This document shows positions 40,422-51,813 of a stretch of DNA of 55,339 bases, one piece after another (position 1 is the stretch's first letter; each line of letters starts with the position of its first letter). The stretch covers positions 1-55,339 of the forward strand of contig NZ_JNIW01000025.1 in NCBI RefSeq assembly GCF_000701425.1. The letters are read 5' to 3'. The notes below the pieces were generated by a model, which saw nothing but the letters and a program-made list of their open reading frames with translations, had not been told where the DNA came from and searched no databases. The DNA is from Deinococcus frigens DSM 12807 (GTDB lineage Bacteria; Deinococcota; Deinococci; Deinococcales; Deinococcaceae). Made by a program: the position numbers and the translations under genes.

Positions 40422-41224
40422 AGGAGCCGCTCGATCACCGCCGCCACGCCGTCCTCCGCGTTGCTGAGGGTCATCTCGTCCGCCGCCGCCAGGGCTTCTT
40501 CTTCTGCGTTCGCCATCGCCACGCCGCGCCCGGCCCAGGCCAGCATCTCGGCGTCGTTGGGGGCGTCACCGAAGGCCAGAACCTCGGACTGGGCGATCTC
40601 TAGACTGCCGCACAGCCGCGCCAGGCCCCACGCCTTGCTGACGCCCTCGGCCAGCACCTCCAGAAACGGTGCGCCGCTGTGGGTCACGGCATAACCGCCC
40701 AGGTTCAGGGCATGTAATTCGGTCAGCAATTCGCGCGGGGTCAGTGCCGGGTGGCGCACGATGAACTTCAGGCTCGGCTCGGCCAGCACCTGGTCCAGGG
40801 GGGCCGCGCCCATCTCGCCCGGCTCGCGCTTGTGGTCCTCGAAGTGGGCGATGTCGGCGTACCCGGTCTGCGCCACGAAGGCCTCACCGCCTCGCCGCAC
40901 GCTGACGAATAAGACGCCGGGAATGCGTTCAGCCAGCGCCTCGGCCAGAGCGCGCTGTACTGCCGCCTCCACATGTGCCTCGAACAACACTTCTCCGGTG
41001 GTCAGGTGAACACCATATGCGCCGTTGCTACACAGCGCCCACTCCATGAAGCCCGCCATCTCCGCGATCCGCTGAACTCCGCGCGGTTGGCGCGCCGTGA
41101 CCGGAACAACCACCATGCCCGCCGCCCGCGCCGCGTCCAGCGCCCGGCGGGTGCGCGGGCTGACGCTCAGGTCCGGGCGCAGCAGCGTGCCGTCCAGATC
41201 GGTGGCGATCAGGCGGATGGGCAT
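40325..41224 (-). CDS. HAD-superfamily Cof-type phosphatase
   Basis: 299 aa. HAD motif I is LIATDLDGTLLRPD, motif II lies in VVPVTARQP, the motif III Lys is probably in LKFIVRHP, and motif IV is VLAFGDAPNDAEMLAWAG. A C2-type cap lies between, as in Cof/YidA sugar or nucleotide phosphatases. The last ~25 residues are Pro/Ser/Thr/Ala low complexity and come from DNA that also encodes the tail of the convergent HTH gene. The start lies 5 nt after TAAGCT (minus, 41235-41230). Confidence 0.9.
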   Translation of the reverse strand: MPIRLIATDLDGTLLRPDLSVSPRTRRALDAARAAGMVVVPVTARQPRGVQRIAEMAGFMEWALCSNGAYGVHLTTGEVLFEAHVEAAVQRALAEALAERIPGVLFVSVRRGGEAFVAQTGYADIAHFEDHKREPGEMGAAPLDQVLAEPSLKFIVRHPALTPRELLTELHALNLGGYAVTHSGAPFLEVLAEGVSKAWGLARLCGSLEIAQSEVLAFGDAPNDAEMLAWAGRGVAMANAEEEALAAADEMTLSNAEDGVAAVIERLLHLAPPGVAAAGPASTAPASTGPGSSESSPSG

Positions 41225-41252
41225 GGGCCAGCTTAGCGTGGAGATGGATAAA

Positions 41253-41993
41253 TCATTTGAGTGGACTTTGCTGAGGACGGCGTTTCATTAAATATTCCCA
41301 GGCTGTAGCTGCAAAATCACTGTTAGTTCTGTAAGGCCGACGGGTGCCAGCTTTATACACTAGTAGACCTCCTTCTTGTAGGCGCTCGTTCATTTCATGC
41401 TCAGGAATCCAACTGGTGTGCCAACCTTGCTTTTGCAGGTCCAAGGATATTGTTCGCAACTCCTCGCTGCTTCTTCTGACGTTGAAAGGTTTTGCGTCTC
41501 TGAACATAGCGGCCAGCCGCTCATGCAAAGCCAGCTTTGTGCTTGTGCCTTCGCGATAAAATACTTGACCTGCATAAATTGAGTTGCCTAAATTTTGGCG
41601 AATTACGTGAGGGTATTCCGGCACTCGGTAAACTTGAAGTAATCCAACCACTTCGCCATCACGCTTGAATTCGCCATATTCAATTTTGGGCGCTGGATCT
41701 AAGTATTTTGCGAGGAAGCTACTCAATATACTCTCGTCTTCGCGCTCTATATCGTTTCGCCTGAATACTTTGCGTTGCCCATCTTGATCATTTATTCCGT
41801 AGACGAGATAACCTGGATTGGTACTTTCGGCATTGGCCGGCGCTGCCACATCTTTTACCAGCTCTGCACGAGCCTTCTCGCGTTCACTGCTCTTTTTACT
41901 GGGATCAAAGTAGTTTGGCGGGAAGGTGCGCTTGAAATCGACGTCCACAACTTCCACCATCTGAAGAACTTCATTCAGCGTGTTCTCGTTCAT
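41253..41993 (-). CDS. AlbA_2 (Schlafen-like) DNA-binding-domain protein, AT-rich
   Basis: 246 aa. The N-terminal half matches the AlbA_2/divergent AAA-4 pattern: [55 protein letters not shown] and the receptor-like [12 protein letters not shown]. Such domains occur in phage-defence and mobile-element proteins and in some regulators. The C-terminal 90 residues are unassigned. The DNA is clearly more AT-rich than its surroundings, and the start overlaps the acpS 3' end by 23 bp, suggesting insertion by transfer. Confidence 0.8.
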   Translation of the reverse strand: MNENTLNEVLQMVEVVDVDFKRTFPPNYFDPSKKSSEREKARAELVKDVAAPANAESTNPGYLVYGINDQDGQRKVFRRNDIEREDESILSSFLAKYLDPAPKIEYGEFKRDGEVVGLLQVYRVPEYPHVIRQNLGNSIYAGQVFYREGTSTKLALHERLAAMFRDAKPFNVRRSSEELRTISLDLQKQGWHTSWIPEHEMNERLQEGGLLVYKAGTRRPYRTNSDFAATAWEYLMKRRPQQSPLK

Positions 41994-42399
41994 TTTGATA
42001 GTTTAGAGGCTGCGTTTCTCGCTCTTCTAAAACCACCACCGCCGAGGCGTGTTCCTTGGTGTGCGTTAGCGTCAGGTGGGCCACCCAGCCGCGCGCGCGC
42101 ATCTCTTCCTCGATGGCGGGAACAAAGGCCAGCGCAGGCCGCGAAAAGGGAAAGGGGCCGTCCGGCGTGGCGCGGCGCACCACCCACACATCGCGCCAGC
42201 CGTGCGGACGCGGCCAGACCTTCTGAAAGGCTTCCTTGGCGGCGAAGCGGGCGGCCAGGCTGGGGGCCGGGTCGCTCAGGCGGGCGCAGTAGACCAGTTC
42301 CTCGGGCGCGAACAGCTTGCCGGCGCGTGGTCCCTCGCGCTCCAGCATGGCGCGGATACGCGAGATCTCGATCAGGTCATGGCCCACGGCGACGATCAT
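41971..42399 (-). CDS. acpS: holo-[acyl-carrier-protein] synthase
   Basis: 142 aa; transfers 4'-phosphopantetheine from CoA to acyl carrier protein. Family motifs are [14 protein letters not shown] with the Mg-binding Asp, and [11 protein letters not shown] with the catalytic Glu/Lys region; [15 protein letters not shown] is the closing strand. The last ~16 residues (from RETQPLNYQ) go beyond the usual end and lie at the junction with the AT-rich gene that follows, so they may be junction-derived. The start lies 7 nt after TAGCAT (minus, 42412-42407). Confidence 0.93.
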   Translation of the reverse strand: MIVAVGHDLIEISRIRAMLEREGPRAGKLFAPEELVYCARLSDPAPSLAARFAAKEAFQKVWPRPHGWRDVWVVRRATPDGPFPFSRPALAFVPAIEEEMRARGWVAHLTLTHTKEHASAVVVLEERETQPLNYQNEREHAE

Positions 42400-42436
42400 G
42401 ACCGTGATGCTAGTGCGCGGCGGGTATCTTCGGGGG
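42400..42436. promoter_or_regulatory. back-to-back leaderless promoters of acpS and the NTase-HEPN gene
   Basis: The 37-bp gap between divergent starts holds TAGCAT (minus, 42412-42407; 7 nt to ATG) and TATCTT (plus, 42425-42430; 6 nt to GTG). Each promoter's -35 region must lie inside the opposite promoter or coding region. Confidence 0.6.
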
Positions 42437-43132
42437 GTGAACGAATCCGTGCCCGCGCTGTTTCCCGACACCAGCCTGCAAGAAGTCGCCCGTTTGATCC
42501 GCTCCGTAGAGGCGGACTGGCGTAGGATGGGCGTGGCCCGCGTGCGAATTTTCGGCTCGGTGGCGCGCGGTGAGGCCACCGATCTCTCAGATGTGGACCT
42601 GCTGGTGGACTTCGCGGGCGAGGCGGGCCTGCTGGACCTGATGCACGTCAAGGACCTGTTCGAAGACACCCTGCGCCGCCGCATCGACGTGCTGACCGAG
42701 GGCGGCCTGAAATCGCAACTGCGCCGCGAAATCCTGAGCGACGCGGTCGACGTGAGCCGGGTGCCGCGCCACCCCCAGACCACCTTTCGCCGCAAACGCT
42801 GGCTGTGGCGCGTGCATGACGTGCTGGACGCCCTGGAACGCGTGCGTGCCTACACGGCGGGCCACACCCTGGACAGCTTCCTGGCCGACGAACTGACCCG
42901 CGACGCCGTACTCCGCAACCTCGCGCGGCTAGGCGAGACCACCAAATTCATTCCTCAGAGCGTGGAGGACCGCCATCCGCAGGTGCCGTGGGCCTACCTG
43001 CGCGACATCCGCAATCTGGTGGCGCACGATTATTTCGGCATTGATCCGGTGCTGGTGTGGCACACCGCGACATCGGAGCTGGTTAACATCCGGCCCGCCT
43101 TACAGGAACTGGCGAATGGGGGAGAGGAATAG
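42437..43132 (+). CDS. fused MntA-like nucleotidyltransferase and HepT-like HEPN protein
   Basis: 231 aa single chain. The N-terminal half is a minimal nucleotidyltransferase with the complete GSX10DXD signature ([15 protein letters not shown], about residues 38-53) and the third acidic strand [11 protein letters not shown]. The C-terminal half is a HEPN (DUF86) domain with RNLVAHDY near residue 191, an exact RX4HXY motif as in the HepT RNase toxin. In known MntA-HepT systems these are two genes, and MntA AMPylates the HepT Tyr. Here both are in one protein. The GTG start lies 6 nt after TATCTT. Confidence 0.87.
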   Translation: MNESVPALFPDTSLQEVARLIRSVEADWRRMGVARVRIFGSVARGEATDLSDVDLLVDFAGEAGLLDLMHVKDLFEDTLRRRIDVLTEGGLKSQLRREILSDAVDVSRVPRHPQTTFRRKRWLWRVHDVLDALERVRAYTAGHTLDSFLADELTRDAVLRNLARLGETTKFIPQSVEDRHPQVPWAYLRDIRNLVAHDYFGIDPVLVWHTATSELVNIRPALQELANGGEE

Positions 43133-43134
43133 TC

Positions 43135-44082
43135 TCAATTCCAGGCCATCCCGGCCCGCGCCCGCCAGTAGGCGTCTGGCGCTTGAGCAAGGCCATTGAG
43201 CGCAGAGAAGTCGGCGTTCAGCCGCAGCGCCCGCAGATTGCTCCTAAGCTGCTCCGAGGTGGTTGCCCCGCTCAGGACCACATCGGCCCAGGGTTGCGCC
43301 AGGGCGGCGGCCAGGGCCACGGCGTCGGGAGTGGCGTTCAATTCGCCGCACACCCCGGCCAGCGCGGGGGGAATCTGCCCGCGTCCGGTCAACCGTCCGT
43401 TCGCCACCGCCTCCTTGACCACCACGGCCCAGCCTGCTGCATGCGCCTCTGCCAGCGCCGCGCCCGCCGACGGTTCCAGCAAGTTCCAGGTGGCCTGGAC
43501 GGCGCTCAGCGGATGGACGCCGTCCACGGTGACTTCCAGCGCCCGCCGCAGCGTGTCGGCCTGCTGCGGCCCGCTGGTAGACAGGCCCACCCGCACGCCC
43601 GCTGCTGCCAGTTTTGCTAAACGCGCCAGCACCGACTGATTCTCCAGCACGCCCGTCTCCAGCGTGGCCGAGTGGATCAGGTACACCTCGGGTCTTTGAC
43701 CCAGTGCCGCCAGCGTTTCGGGCCATTGCCTGTTCAAGGTGTCCAGATCATGGCTCTTGACCTCGTGCGTCTCGGCGTCGGTGCGCCAGTCGGCGACATA
43801 GGTGTAGCCCCACTTGCTGCCGACGGTCGCCGCGTGGCCGCGCGCCTTCAGCCAGCCGCCCAGAAATTCCTCGGCGCGTCCGTAGCTGCGGGCGGCATCG
43901 AAGTAGCGGATTCCAGCGGCCCAGGCGGTGTCCAGCACATGCCAGGCGTGCCGCCGCATGGCGTCTACCGCCTTGTTTTCCAGATCCGCGCCGTGGCCCA
44001 GATTGATATAGCCGGGCCGTCCCAGTGCAGCCAGACCCAGGCCCAGGCGGGGCGCATTGGGGGCGAGAAGGGGAGAGGTCAT
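43135..44082 (-). CDS. aldo/keto reductase
   Basis: 315 aa NADP(H)-dependent oxidoreductase of TIM-barrel fold. Catalytic-type residues are visible: Asp and Tyr in YFDAARSYGRAEEFLGGWL, Lys in TVGSKWGY and His in EVYLIHSATLE. The cofactor-loop end is DVVLSGATTSEQLRSNL. Substrate unknown. It is the last gene of the ridA-NTase-AKR operon, starting in an ATGA overlap with the nucleotidyltransferase gene. Confidence 0.9.
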   Translation of the reverse strand: MTSPLLAPNAPRLGLGLAALGRPGYINLGHGADLENKAVDAMRRHAWHVLDTAWAAGIRYFDAARSYGRAEEFLGGWLKARGHAATVGSKWGYTYVADWRTDAETHEVKSHDLDTLNRQWPETLAALGQRPEVYLIHSATLETGVLENQSVLARLAKLAAAGVRVGLSTSGPQQADTLRRALEVTVDGVHPLSAVQATWNLLEPSAGAALAEAHAAGWAVVVKEAVANGRLTGRGQIPPALAGVCGELNATPDAVALAAALAQPWADVVLSGATTSEQLRSNLRALRLNADFSALNGLAQAPDAYWRARAGMAWN

Positions 44083-44855
44083 GCGTCCACCTTCGCACGT
44101 TCTCTCAGGTCCCTGGCCAGTTCGGCGTTGACCGTCAGATCGAGACTTCCGGCCAGTTCCAGCGTCCAGTCCACTGCATGGCTATAGATCTGCTCCAGAT
44201 CATTCAGGCCGCCCGTGATCGACTGATAACGGCGCAGGGTTGCCGCGTTCAGCCGCTGCTCGGCCAGCCGCGCCGGGTTGAGCAGGTAATCGGTGTGACC
44301 CGACTCCAGGACGGCCAGAGCCAGCAGCCCACTCTGAATCCACCACAACAGTCCGTGCGCCCGAACCCGTTCGCCGCGCGCCAGCACATTCATCCCGAAG
44401 GCCAGCCAGTTCAGTACGCGGTCCAGCGTGGCCCGGGCCTGTGTGTCCGGTGGGGCTTTCGAGGTCAGCTTGTGCAGGGCTGCCGCCAGCCTGCCGTCTA
44501 TATCTTTGACCAGCATCTGTTCGGGAAAGAGGTGTTCGTTGCCCCACCCCTCCAGGTCATCAAGGCGCGTGTTCGGAACGGCGTGCAGCTCCACGCGCAG
44601 CAATCCCGGTAAGATCGTCGTGGGTGTGCCAAACTCGTTGATAACAAAGTGAAAAACGGGCGTCAGCGTTTCGAGCCAGCCGCGCACGTCAAATTCTGCC
44701 TCTGGTTCCAGATAAAGCCAGTACTCCAGATCGCTGTACCGGTCCGCCGTTCCCTGCGTGAAACTGCCGTAGGCCAGTGCGTGCGTGATGCGCCCGTCGG
44801 CGCACATGGCTTCGCGCAATTGGGCGTCCAGCGCGGCGTGGCGGTCCAGAGTCAC
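44079..44855 (-). CDS. lincosamide-type nucleotidyltransferase-like protein
   Basis: 258 aa. The NTase signature ALAYGSFTQGTADRYSDLEYWLYL sits near residue 28 with GS and a D-x-E type acidic pair, followed by FHFVINEFGTPTTILPGLLRVELHAV, as in Lnu(B)/LinF-like antibiotic nucleotidyltransferases. The second half is helical. Resistance activity is possible but not shown. It starts with GTG in a GTGA overlap with ridA, the middle of a three-gene coupled operon. Confidence 0.82.
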   Translation of the reverse strand: MTLDRHAALDAQLREAMCADGRITHALAYGSFTQGTADRYSDLEYWLYLEPEAEFDVRGWLETLTPVFHFVINEFGTPTTILPGLLRVELHAVPNTRLDDLEGWGNEHLFPEQMLVKDIDGRLAAALHKLTSKAPPDTQARATLDRVLNWLAFGMNVLARGERVRAHGLLWWIQSGLLALAVLESGHTDYLLNPARLAEQRLNAATLRRYQSITGGLNDLEQIYSHAVDWTLELAGSLDLTVNAELARDLRERAKVDA

Positions 44856-45232
44856 GGGATGATGGCCTCGGCCTCGATTTCTACCAGATGCTGCGGGTCA
44901 ATCAGTGCGGACACCTGCACCATCGTCGCCGCCGGGCGGATGGTCCCGAAGACCTCGCCGTGGGCGCGCCCTACTTCCTCCCAGCGCGAGATGTCGGTCA
45001 CGAAGATACGGGTTCGCACCACGTCTTCCAGACTGGCCCCGGTCTCTCGCAGTGCGTCCCCGATGATTCCCAGAATCACGCGGGTCTGCTCGTAAGCGTC
45101 GCCCACGCCCACCACCTCGCCGTCCATGGTGGCGGTGGTCCCGGCCACATGCACCACGTTGTTCACTCGCACGGCGCGCGAGTACCCCACGCTGGCCTCC
45201 CAGGGCGCGGAACTGCCGATGTTCTGTCTCAT
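44852..45232 (-). CDS. RidA/YjgF family protein
   Basis: 126 aa. Reactive enamine/imine deaminase family: YSRAVRVNNVVHVAGTTA, then DAYEQTRVILGIIGDALRETGASLEDVVRTRIFVTDI with the Arg that contacts substrate, and the end HLVEIEAEAI. The start lies 5 nt after TACTCT (minus, 45243-45238). It leads an operon with a nucleotidyltransferase and an aldo/keto reductase. Confidence 0.92.
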   Translation of the reverse strand: MRQNIGSSAPWEASVGYSRAVRVNNVVHVAGTTATMDGEVVGVGDAYEQTRVILGIIGDALRETGASLEDVVRTRIFVTDISRWEEVGRAHGEVFGTIRPAATMVQVSALIDPQHLVEIEAEAIIP

Positions 45233-45514
45233 GCCCCAGAGTAGCCTGGCCCACTGGATGGCGATTCATGTGCCCACTTGCACCCGACTGGAGGAAGAAG
45301 TAAAGAATGACGTGCTGCGTGGTACGGCAGAATATCCAGCGCTCTGCTGCCCGTTCTGGAATTTAATGCAATGCGTCTGGGTGGTGACCTTGAGGGGTCC
45401 GGGAGCTGTTCTCGCGCTCCAGCGGGTGGGCAGAGGCCCAGGACGACAGCGGCGGAGGGCAAGTTTCGATGGAAACACACCTCAAATGGGAAAGAGGAGC
45501 GAGGGCACATTGGC

Positions 45515-46333
45515 TCAGTTCACCAGCTCCAGAGCCGCCTGCGCGAACACCGCAAAGGCCGCGTTCATCTGCCGCATGGCTGCGTCCAGCGGCTGCCCGT
45601 CTCTGAGGTGCAGTCCCGCGTTAAACTCGATGCCGAAAGCGGGCACGCCGCTGCGGCGGCTGTGGTTGTGGCTCAGGGTGTCCACGCTCCACGGCTCGCC
45701 CAGGGTGACGCGGCGAAATGGGCTGGCGGCGATCACGTCGGCGAAGGCGCTCTCGGCGGCGGCTTGCAGCGCCTCCCACTGCTCGCGCGGAAAGGTGGGC
45801 GCGTCCTGGCTGCCGGGCATTAGGCAGATGGCGGGGCGGGGCGTGCCGGTGTCCTGGCCTAGCCTGGGGCCGTGCGGGGCCATGCTGTGGCCCACGATCA
45901 TCAGCCGCGCGCCGGGCAGCTTGGCGCTCACCGCGTCGTCGAAGGTGTCCCAGATGCGCCGCAGCCGGTCCCCGCGCTCGGTGTCCGCAATCTCGGTGCC
46001 TGCGGGGTACAGCGGCTGGCGGTCAAAATCCGTCTCCTTGATCACGCCGTTGTCCACCCGGTCATCCCGGTCACGGTTCAGGTCCACGGCAAAGCGGCTC
46101 CAGGGAGCCTGGACGTGCCGCGCGCCGGGCAGTGAGTACAGCAGATCGGTGTAGGCGTCGCCGTCCAGAAAGATGCGCTGTAAGAACGCCTCGCGTTTTG
46201 CTGTATCGAACACGTCGTCGCCCAGCATCTGCCGCAGGATGTGCGCTGGAAGCTGCCCCGACGGGTGGGGCGTGACAATCAGGAGTTGATCGCGCAGGGG
46301 CTGATCGCGCAGGGGCGCAGAGCGGTCTGACAT
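45515..46333 (-). CDS. N-formylglutamate amidohydrolase family protein
   Basis: 272 aa. Family signatures are VTPHPSGQLP near the N-terminus, FAVDLNRDRDDR, the metal/catalytic segment IVGHSMAPHGPR and FGIEFNAGLHL near the end. N-formylglutamate hydrolysis is the last step of one histidine-degradation route, but no other hut gene is adjacent and the family contains other amidohydrolases. The start at 46333 is 6 nt after TATGCT (minus, 46345-46340); the longer frame is discarded. Confidence 0.87.
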   Translation of the reverse strand: MSDRSAPLRDQPLRDQLLIVTPHPSGQLPAHILRQMLGDDVFDTAKREAFLQRIFLDGDAYTDLLYSLPGARHVQAPWSRFAVDLNRDRDDRVDNGVIKETDFDRQPLYPAGTEIADTERGDRLRRIWDTFDDAVSAKLPGARLMIVGHSMAPHGPRLGQDTGTPRPAICLMPGSQDAPTFPREQWEALQAAAESAFADVIAASPFRRVTLGEPWSVDTLSHNHSRRSGVPAFGIEFNAGLHLRDGQPLDAAMRQMNAAFAVFAQAALELVN

Positions 46334-46378
46334 GGCCTCAGCATAGGCCAGAGTCCCAGGACATGCTTCCGACACAAC

Positions 46379-46403
46379 AAAAGGCGGTCCACGCGGGACC
46401 GCC
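46379..46403 (-). terminator. rho-independent terminator of the BMP-protein gene
   Basis: Perfect 8-bp stem GGCGGTCC (46383-46390) with GGACCGCC (46396-46403). The AAAA before it is the T run on the minus strand. Confidence 0.85.
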
Positions 46404-46423
46404 CTCGCCTTGGCAGAACAGAC

Positions 46424-47521
<1,098 letters not shown>

Positions 47522-47526
47522 GGTGG

Positions 47527-47597
47527 TTCCTCCAGTGTGGGCTGTGCCCAGACAAGTGCCCAGACAGCAGGCAGATGAGTTGCTTGAACACAGTATA
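47527..47597 (-). promoter_or_regulatory. promoter and leader of the BMP-protein gene
   Basis: TATACT (minus, 47597-47592) is the -10 candidate, giving a leader of about 65 nt, unlike the leaderless neighbours. The leader contains the 11-mer GTGCCCAGACA twice (plus reading 47544-47554 and 47556-47566, 12-bp period), which may bind a regulator at DNA or RNA level. Confidence 0.5.
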
Positions 47598-47756
47598 CGG
47601 AAACTGCGGCATGATCTGACCACACCGGAGTTATGTTTACCTGGTGGGGCCTGAGAACGGCGCTGGGACCAGGTGCCGACGAGGATCAAGGCAGGTCGCC
47701 GCTCCGGTGGCCATTCCGTCTCCAGCCGAACCCGGTGGGGGTGCTACGCTGTGGGC

Positions 47757-49793
47757 ATGGATCAGGCCGACTTCGCCGACTATCTGACGTTAAGTGCCGC
47801 CCTGGCCCGGCATAACCGCGCCTACCACGAGCAGGACGCGCCTACCATTCCCGACAATGAATACGACGCCCTGGTGGGGCGGCTGCGGGCGCTGGAAGCG
47901 CAGCACCCCGACTGGGCCGAGCGTGCGGCGGCGGCGACGGACGCGGCGATGAGTCCGGTGCAGGCGGTGGGCGGCGCACCCAGCGCGGTTTTTCAGCCCG
48001 TCAGCCACCCCACGCCCATGACCAGCCTGGACAACGCCTTTGACGACGCGGAACTGGACGAATGGCGCGAGAAGCTGGCCCGCTCGCTGAACCTGCCCCC
48101 GGAACACGACGAATTCATGCTCACCGGCGAGCTGAAGATCGATGGCCTGAGCGTCAACCTGTATTACCAGGACGGCGTGTTGCAGTGGGCCGCCACGCGC
48201 GGCAACGGCGCAGTGGGCGAGATGGTGACCGCGCAGGTGGCGACGGTGCCGGGCATTCCCACGTCTTTAGACGGCCTGACCGGCGAGCTGGAGGTGCGCG
48301 GCGAGGTCTATATGGGACGCGCGGACTTCGCCGCCTACAACGCGCAGGCCGAGGAACTGGGCACGCCGCTGCTCAAGAACCCCCGCAACGGCGCGGCGGG
48401 CGCGCTGCGCCAGAAGGACCCGGAGGTGACGCGTACCCGCAACCTCAAGGCCATCTTCTACGCCCTGGGCAGGCGCGACGGCGTTGTGGCCACCACCCAG
48501 GGCGAGGTGCTGGCATGGTTGCAGGCCCACGGTTTTCCGATCAGTACCCACAGCGAGCAGCTCAGCGGCGTAGATGCCGCCGCCGACTACCACGCCCGCA
48601 TGACCGCCCAGCGCCAGAATTTCGAGTTCGACGCCGACGGCACCGTGTTCAAACTCGATTCCCTGCGTCTCCAGGAGGAAGCGGGATTTACCAGCCGCGC
48701 CCCGCGCTGGGCCATCGCCTACAAGTTCCCGGTGGAGGAGGTGGAAACGGAGCTGGAAAGCATCAGCGTGAACGTGGGCCGTACCGGCAAGCTGACGCCG
48801 CTGGCGCACCTGTCACCCCGCCTGATTGAGGGCAGCACGGTGGGCAGGGCGACGCTGCACAACCAGGACTTCGTGGCAGCCCTGGACCTGCACATCGGCG
48901 ACACGGTGGTGGTCCGCAAGTCCGGCGGCGTGATTCCGCAGATCATGCGCGTGATCACCGAGAAGCGCCCGGCGGACGCCCCGCCCTTTGTCTTCCCTGA
49001 CATCTGCCCCGAGTGCGGCCAGCCCGTCGTGCGCGATCCAGCGGACGCCAACACCTACTGCGTCAATCCGGTCTGCCCCGCGCAGACCTTTAAACTCGTT
49101 CAGTATTTCGTCTCGCGCGGCGCGATGGACATTGCGGGCGTGGGCGAGAAGCTGATCGCGCAACTGCTGACGCTGGGCCTGATTCACGGTCCCGCTGATC
49201 TGTACGCCCTGAGCGCCGAGACGCTGGCTGGTCTGGAGCGCGGCGGCGAGAAAAAGGCCCAGAACGTCCTGGCCGAGCTGGAGGCCAGCAAGACCCGCCC
49301 GCTGTGGCGGCTGATCAACGCATTGGGCCTGAACCATGTGGGCCAGCGCAACGCGCAGGCGCTGGCCAACGCCTTCGGCACGCTGGATGGGCTGATGGCC
49401 GCCACGCCCGAGGCAATCGAGGCCGTGCCAGGACTGGGCAAGGTCATCGGCGCAAGTGTGGCGGTGGCCCTGAAGGAGGAGAGTTACGTCACCCTCCTGA
49501 ACAAGCTGAAAGCCGCTGGCGTCGATCCCCAGGAGGAGGCAGTCCGGCGCGGCGAGCAGCTCAGGGGGCTGAACTTCGTCATCACCGGCAGCCTGGGCCG
49601 CCCGCGCGACGCCATCAAGGCCGAGCTGGAAGCTGCCGGGGGCCGCGTGACCGGCAGCGTGACGGGCAAGACCTCTTACCTGATCGCCGGGGAGGACGCC
49701 GGAAGCAAGCTGACCCGCGCGCAGGAGCTGGACGTCGAGGTGCTGGACGAGACCGGGCTGGCGGCGTTGCTGGCGGAGAAGGGGGTGGCGTGA
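47757..49793 (+). CDS. ligA: NAD-dependent DNA ligase
   Basis: 678 aa, full length; seals nicks in replication and repair. The domains in order are: NAD-binding Ia ([21 protein letters not shown]), adenylation domain with the nucleophile Lys near residue 127 in [15 protein letters not shown]-fold, zinc finger (CPECGQPV, then [12 protein letters not shown]), helix-hairpin-helix repeats ([16 protein letters not shown]) and a C-terminal BRCT domain ([20 protein letters not shown]). The start at 47757 lies 6 nt after TACGCT (47745-47750); the frame extends upstream but without conserved sequence. Confidence 0.97.
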   Translation: MDQADFADYLTLSAALARHNRAYHEQDAPTIPDNEYDALVGRLRALEAQHPDWAERAAAATDAAMSPVQAVGGAPSAVFQPVSHPTPMTSLDNAFDDAELDEWREKLARSLNLPPEHDEFMLTGELKIDGLSVNLYYQDGVLQWAATRGNGAVGEMVTAQVATVPGIPTSLDGLTGELEVRGEVYMGRADFAAYNAQAEELGTPLLKNPRNGAAGALRQKDPEVTRTRNLKAIFYALGRRDGVVATTQGEVLAWLQAHGFPISTHSEQLSGVDAAADYHARMTAQRQNFEFDADGTVFKLDSLRLQEEAGFTSRAPRWAIAYKFPVEEVETELESISVNVGRTGKLTPLAHLSPRLIEGSTVGRATLHNQDFVAALDLHIGDTVVVRKSGGVIPQIMRVITEKRPADAPPFVFPDICPECGQPVVRDPADANTYCVNPVCPAQTFKLVQYFVSRGAMDIAGVGEKLIAQLLTLGLIHGPADLYALSAETLAGLERGGEKKAQNVLAELEASKTRPLWRLINALGLNHVGQRNAQALANAFGTLDGLMAATPEAIEAVPGLGKVIGASVAVALKEESYVTLLNKLKAAGVDPQEEAVRRGEQLRGLNFVITGSLGRPRDAIKAELEAAGGRVTGSVTGKTSYLIAGEDAGSKLTRAQELDVEVLDETGLAALLAEKGVA

Positions 49794-49825
49794 GCGTTAC
49801 TGGAGGTGCAGGGGACCCCGTCACG

Positions 49826-49880
49826 GTTTGCCCCCTCGGCTCCCCTTGAGAAGGGTTGGCGGCCACGCAGACGCAGGGGG
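49826..49880 (+). repeat. GC-rich intergenic repeat (degenerate copy)
   Basis: Between ligA and asp23, a C-rich then G-rich stem (CCCCTTGAGAAGGG core) followed by GGCGGCCACG resembles the stem-loop repeat at 9301 and 31115. It may be the ligA transcript end. Confidence 0.35.
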
Positions 49881-49988
49881 TTCCCGTGCACCCTGGCCCG
49901 CCACACCCCACACCACCGCCCCCACCCTCTAAACTGTTCCCCACTGGCGCGGCGCATCACTCGGCCCGCGCGTGGAGGCGTTCCCATC

Positions 49989-50393
49989 ATGGCAAGCAAA
50001 CCAATTCAGCCCAGTTCTAATCCCAGCAGCCCAGCGTCCAGCCCCGAAGTCGAGATCAGCCAGAGCGTGCTGGTAGACATCGCCGCCACCACCATCACCG
50101 GCATCCAGGGTACCGAGGTCGCCCCCGCCCCGCTGAACATGGGTGAGGTCCTGCGCAACCAGTCCGGCGCACGCAAACCCCGCGCCCTGCGCGTGACCCG
50201 CGACGGCGGCAGCGTGAGCGTGGACGTGGGACTGAACGTCGATTTCGGGCAGAACCTGATGGCGGTCTCGGCACAGGTGCAGCGCGCCGTGTGCGAGAAC
50301 ATCGAGCTGATGACTGGCCTCAAGGTCAGCGCCGTCAACGTGACCGTGCAGGGCGTGTGCGTGCCGGCCCCCGCCCCCAAGGGCCAGTCTTGA
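49989..50393 (+). CDS. Asp23/Gls24 family protein
   Basis: 134 aa. After a Ser/Pro-rich N-terminus, the DUF322 domain reads [21 protein letters not shown], then [45 protein letters not shown] in pieces, the standard pattern. In Firmicutes and Actinobacteria such proteins are alkaline-shock or membrane-associated. Here, as in many genomes, it precedes nusB and folD. GGAGG lies about 10 nt before the ATG. It is coupled to nusB by a TTGA overlap. Confidence 0.92.
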   Translation: MASKPIQPSSNPSSPASSPEVEISQSVLVDIAATTITGIQGTEVAPAPLNMGEVLRNQSGARKPRALRVTRDGGSVSVDVGLNVDFGQNLMAVSAQVQRAVCENIELMTGLKVSAVNVTVQGVCVPAPAPKGQS

Positions 50394-50934
50394 CCCGCCG
50401 CCGCGACCGTTCTGTTCAGGACCGGGCCGCCCAGCCCGTGGGAACGCGCCGCGCCGCCCGCGAATTTGCCTTCCGCGCGCTGTTCGAGGCGGACCGGGGC
50501 GACCTGCCGCTGGAAACGGTCTTCACCCGCGCCGAGGGCCAGATGCGTGAGGGCGACGACACCTTCCCGCGCCTGAACGAGGAGGCCATGACCTTTGCCC
50601 GGCAGCTCGTGGACGGCCTCCAGACCCACCGCGCGGCCATCGACGAGACCCTGCACCGCACCATTCGCGGCTGGAGCTTCGGGCAGATGGCCCAGACGGA
50701 CCTGAACGTGCTGCGGCTGGCCGCCTTCGAGATGGGCTATACCGGCGAGCCGCACCCCCCGGTGATCGAGAGCGCCGTGCGAATCGCGCGCAAGTTCGGC
50801 GGCGACGATTCCGGAAAGTTTGTGAACGGCGTGCTGGCGGGGCTGAGCCGCAGCATGCAGACGGCCCCCGCCGCGCCCCAGATAGAAGAGCAGGAACCGG
50901 AGGTGCGGCAGCCTGGGGGACCAGAGGAGCGCGG

Positions 50935-50938
<4 letters not shown>
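50390..50938 (+). CDS. nusB: transcription antitermination factor NusB
   Basis: 182 aa helical RNA-binding protein acting with NusE in rRNA antitermination. Core features are [59 protein letters not shown] and [21 protein letters not shown]. It is longer than E. coli NusB because of an N-terminal basic extension and a C-terminal acidic tail. The TTG start in the TTGA overlap is favoured by coupling; a downstream GTG would give a shorter protein. Confidence 0.93.

Positions 50939-51796
<858 letters not shown>

Positions 51797-51813
<17 letters not shown>

Noticed and set aside
45233..45514. Small gene between ridA and the amidohydrolase
   Set aside because: The minus frame of 93 codons is Pro/Arg/Ser-rich without ribosome site or -10 signature; treated as non-coding.
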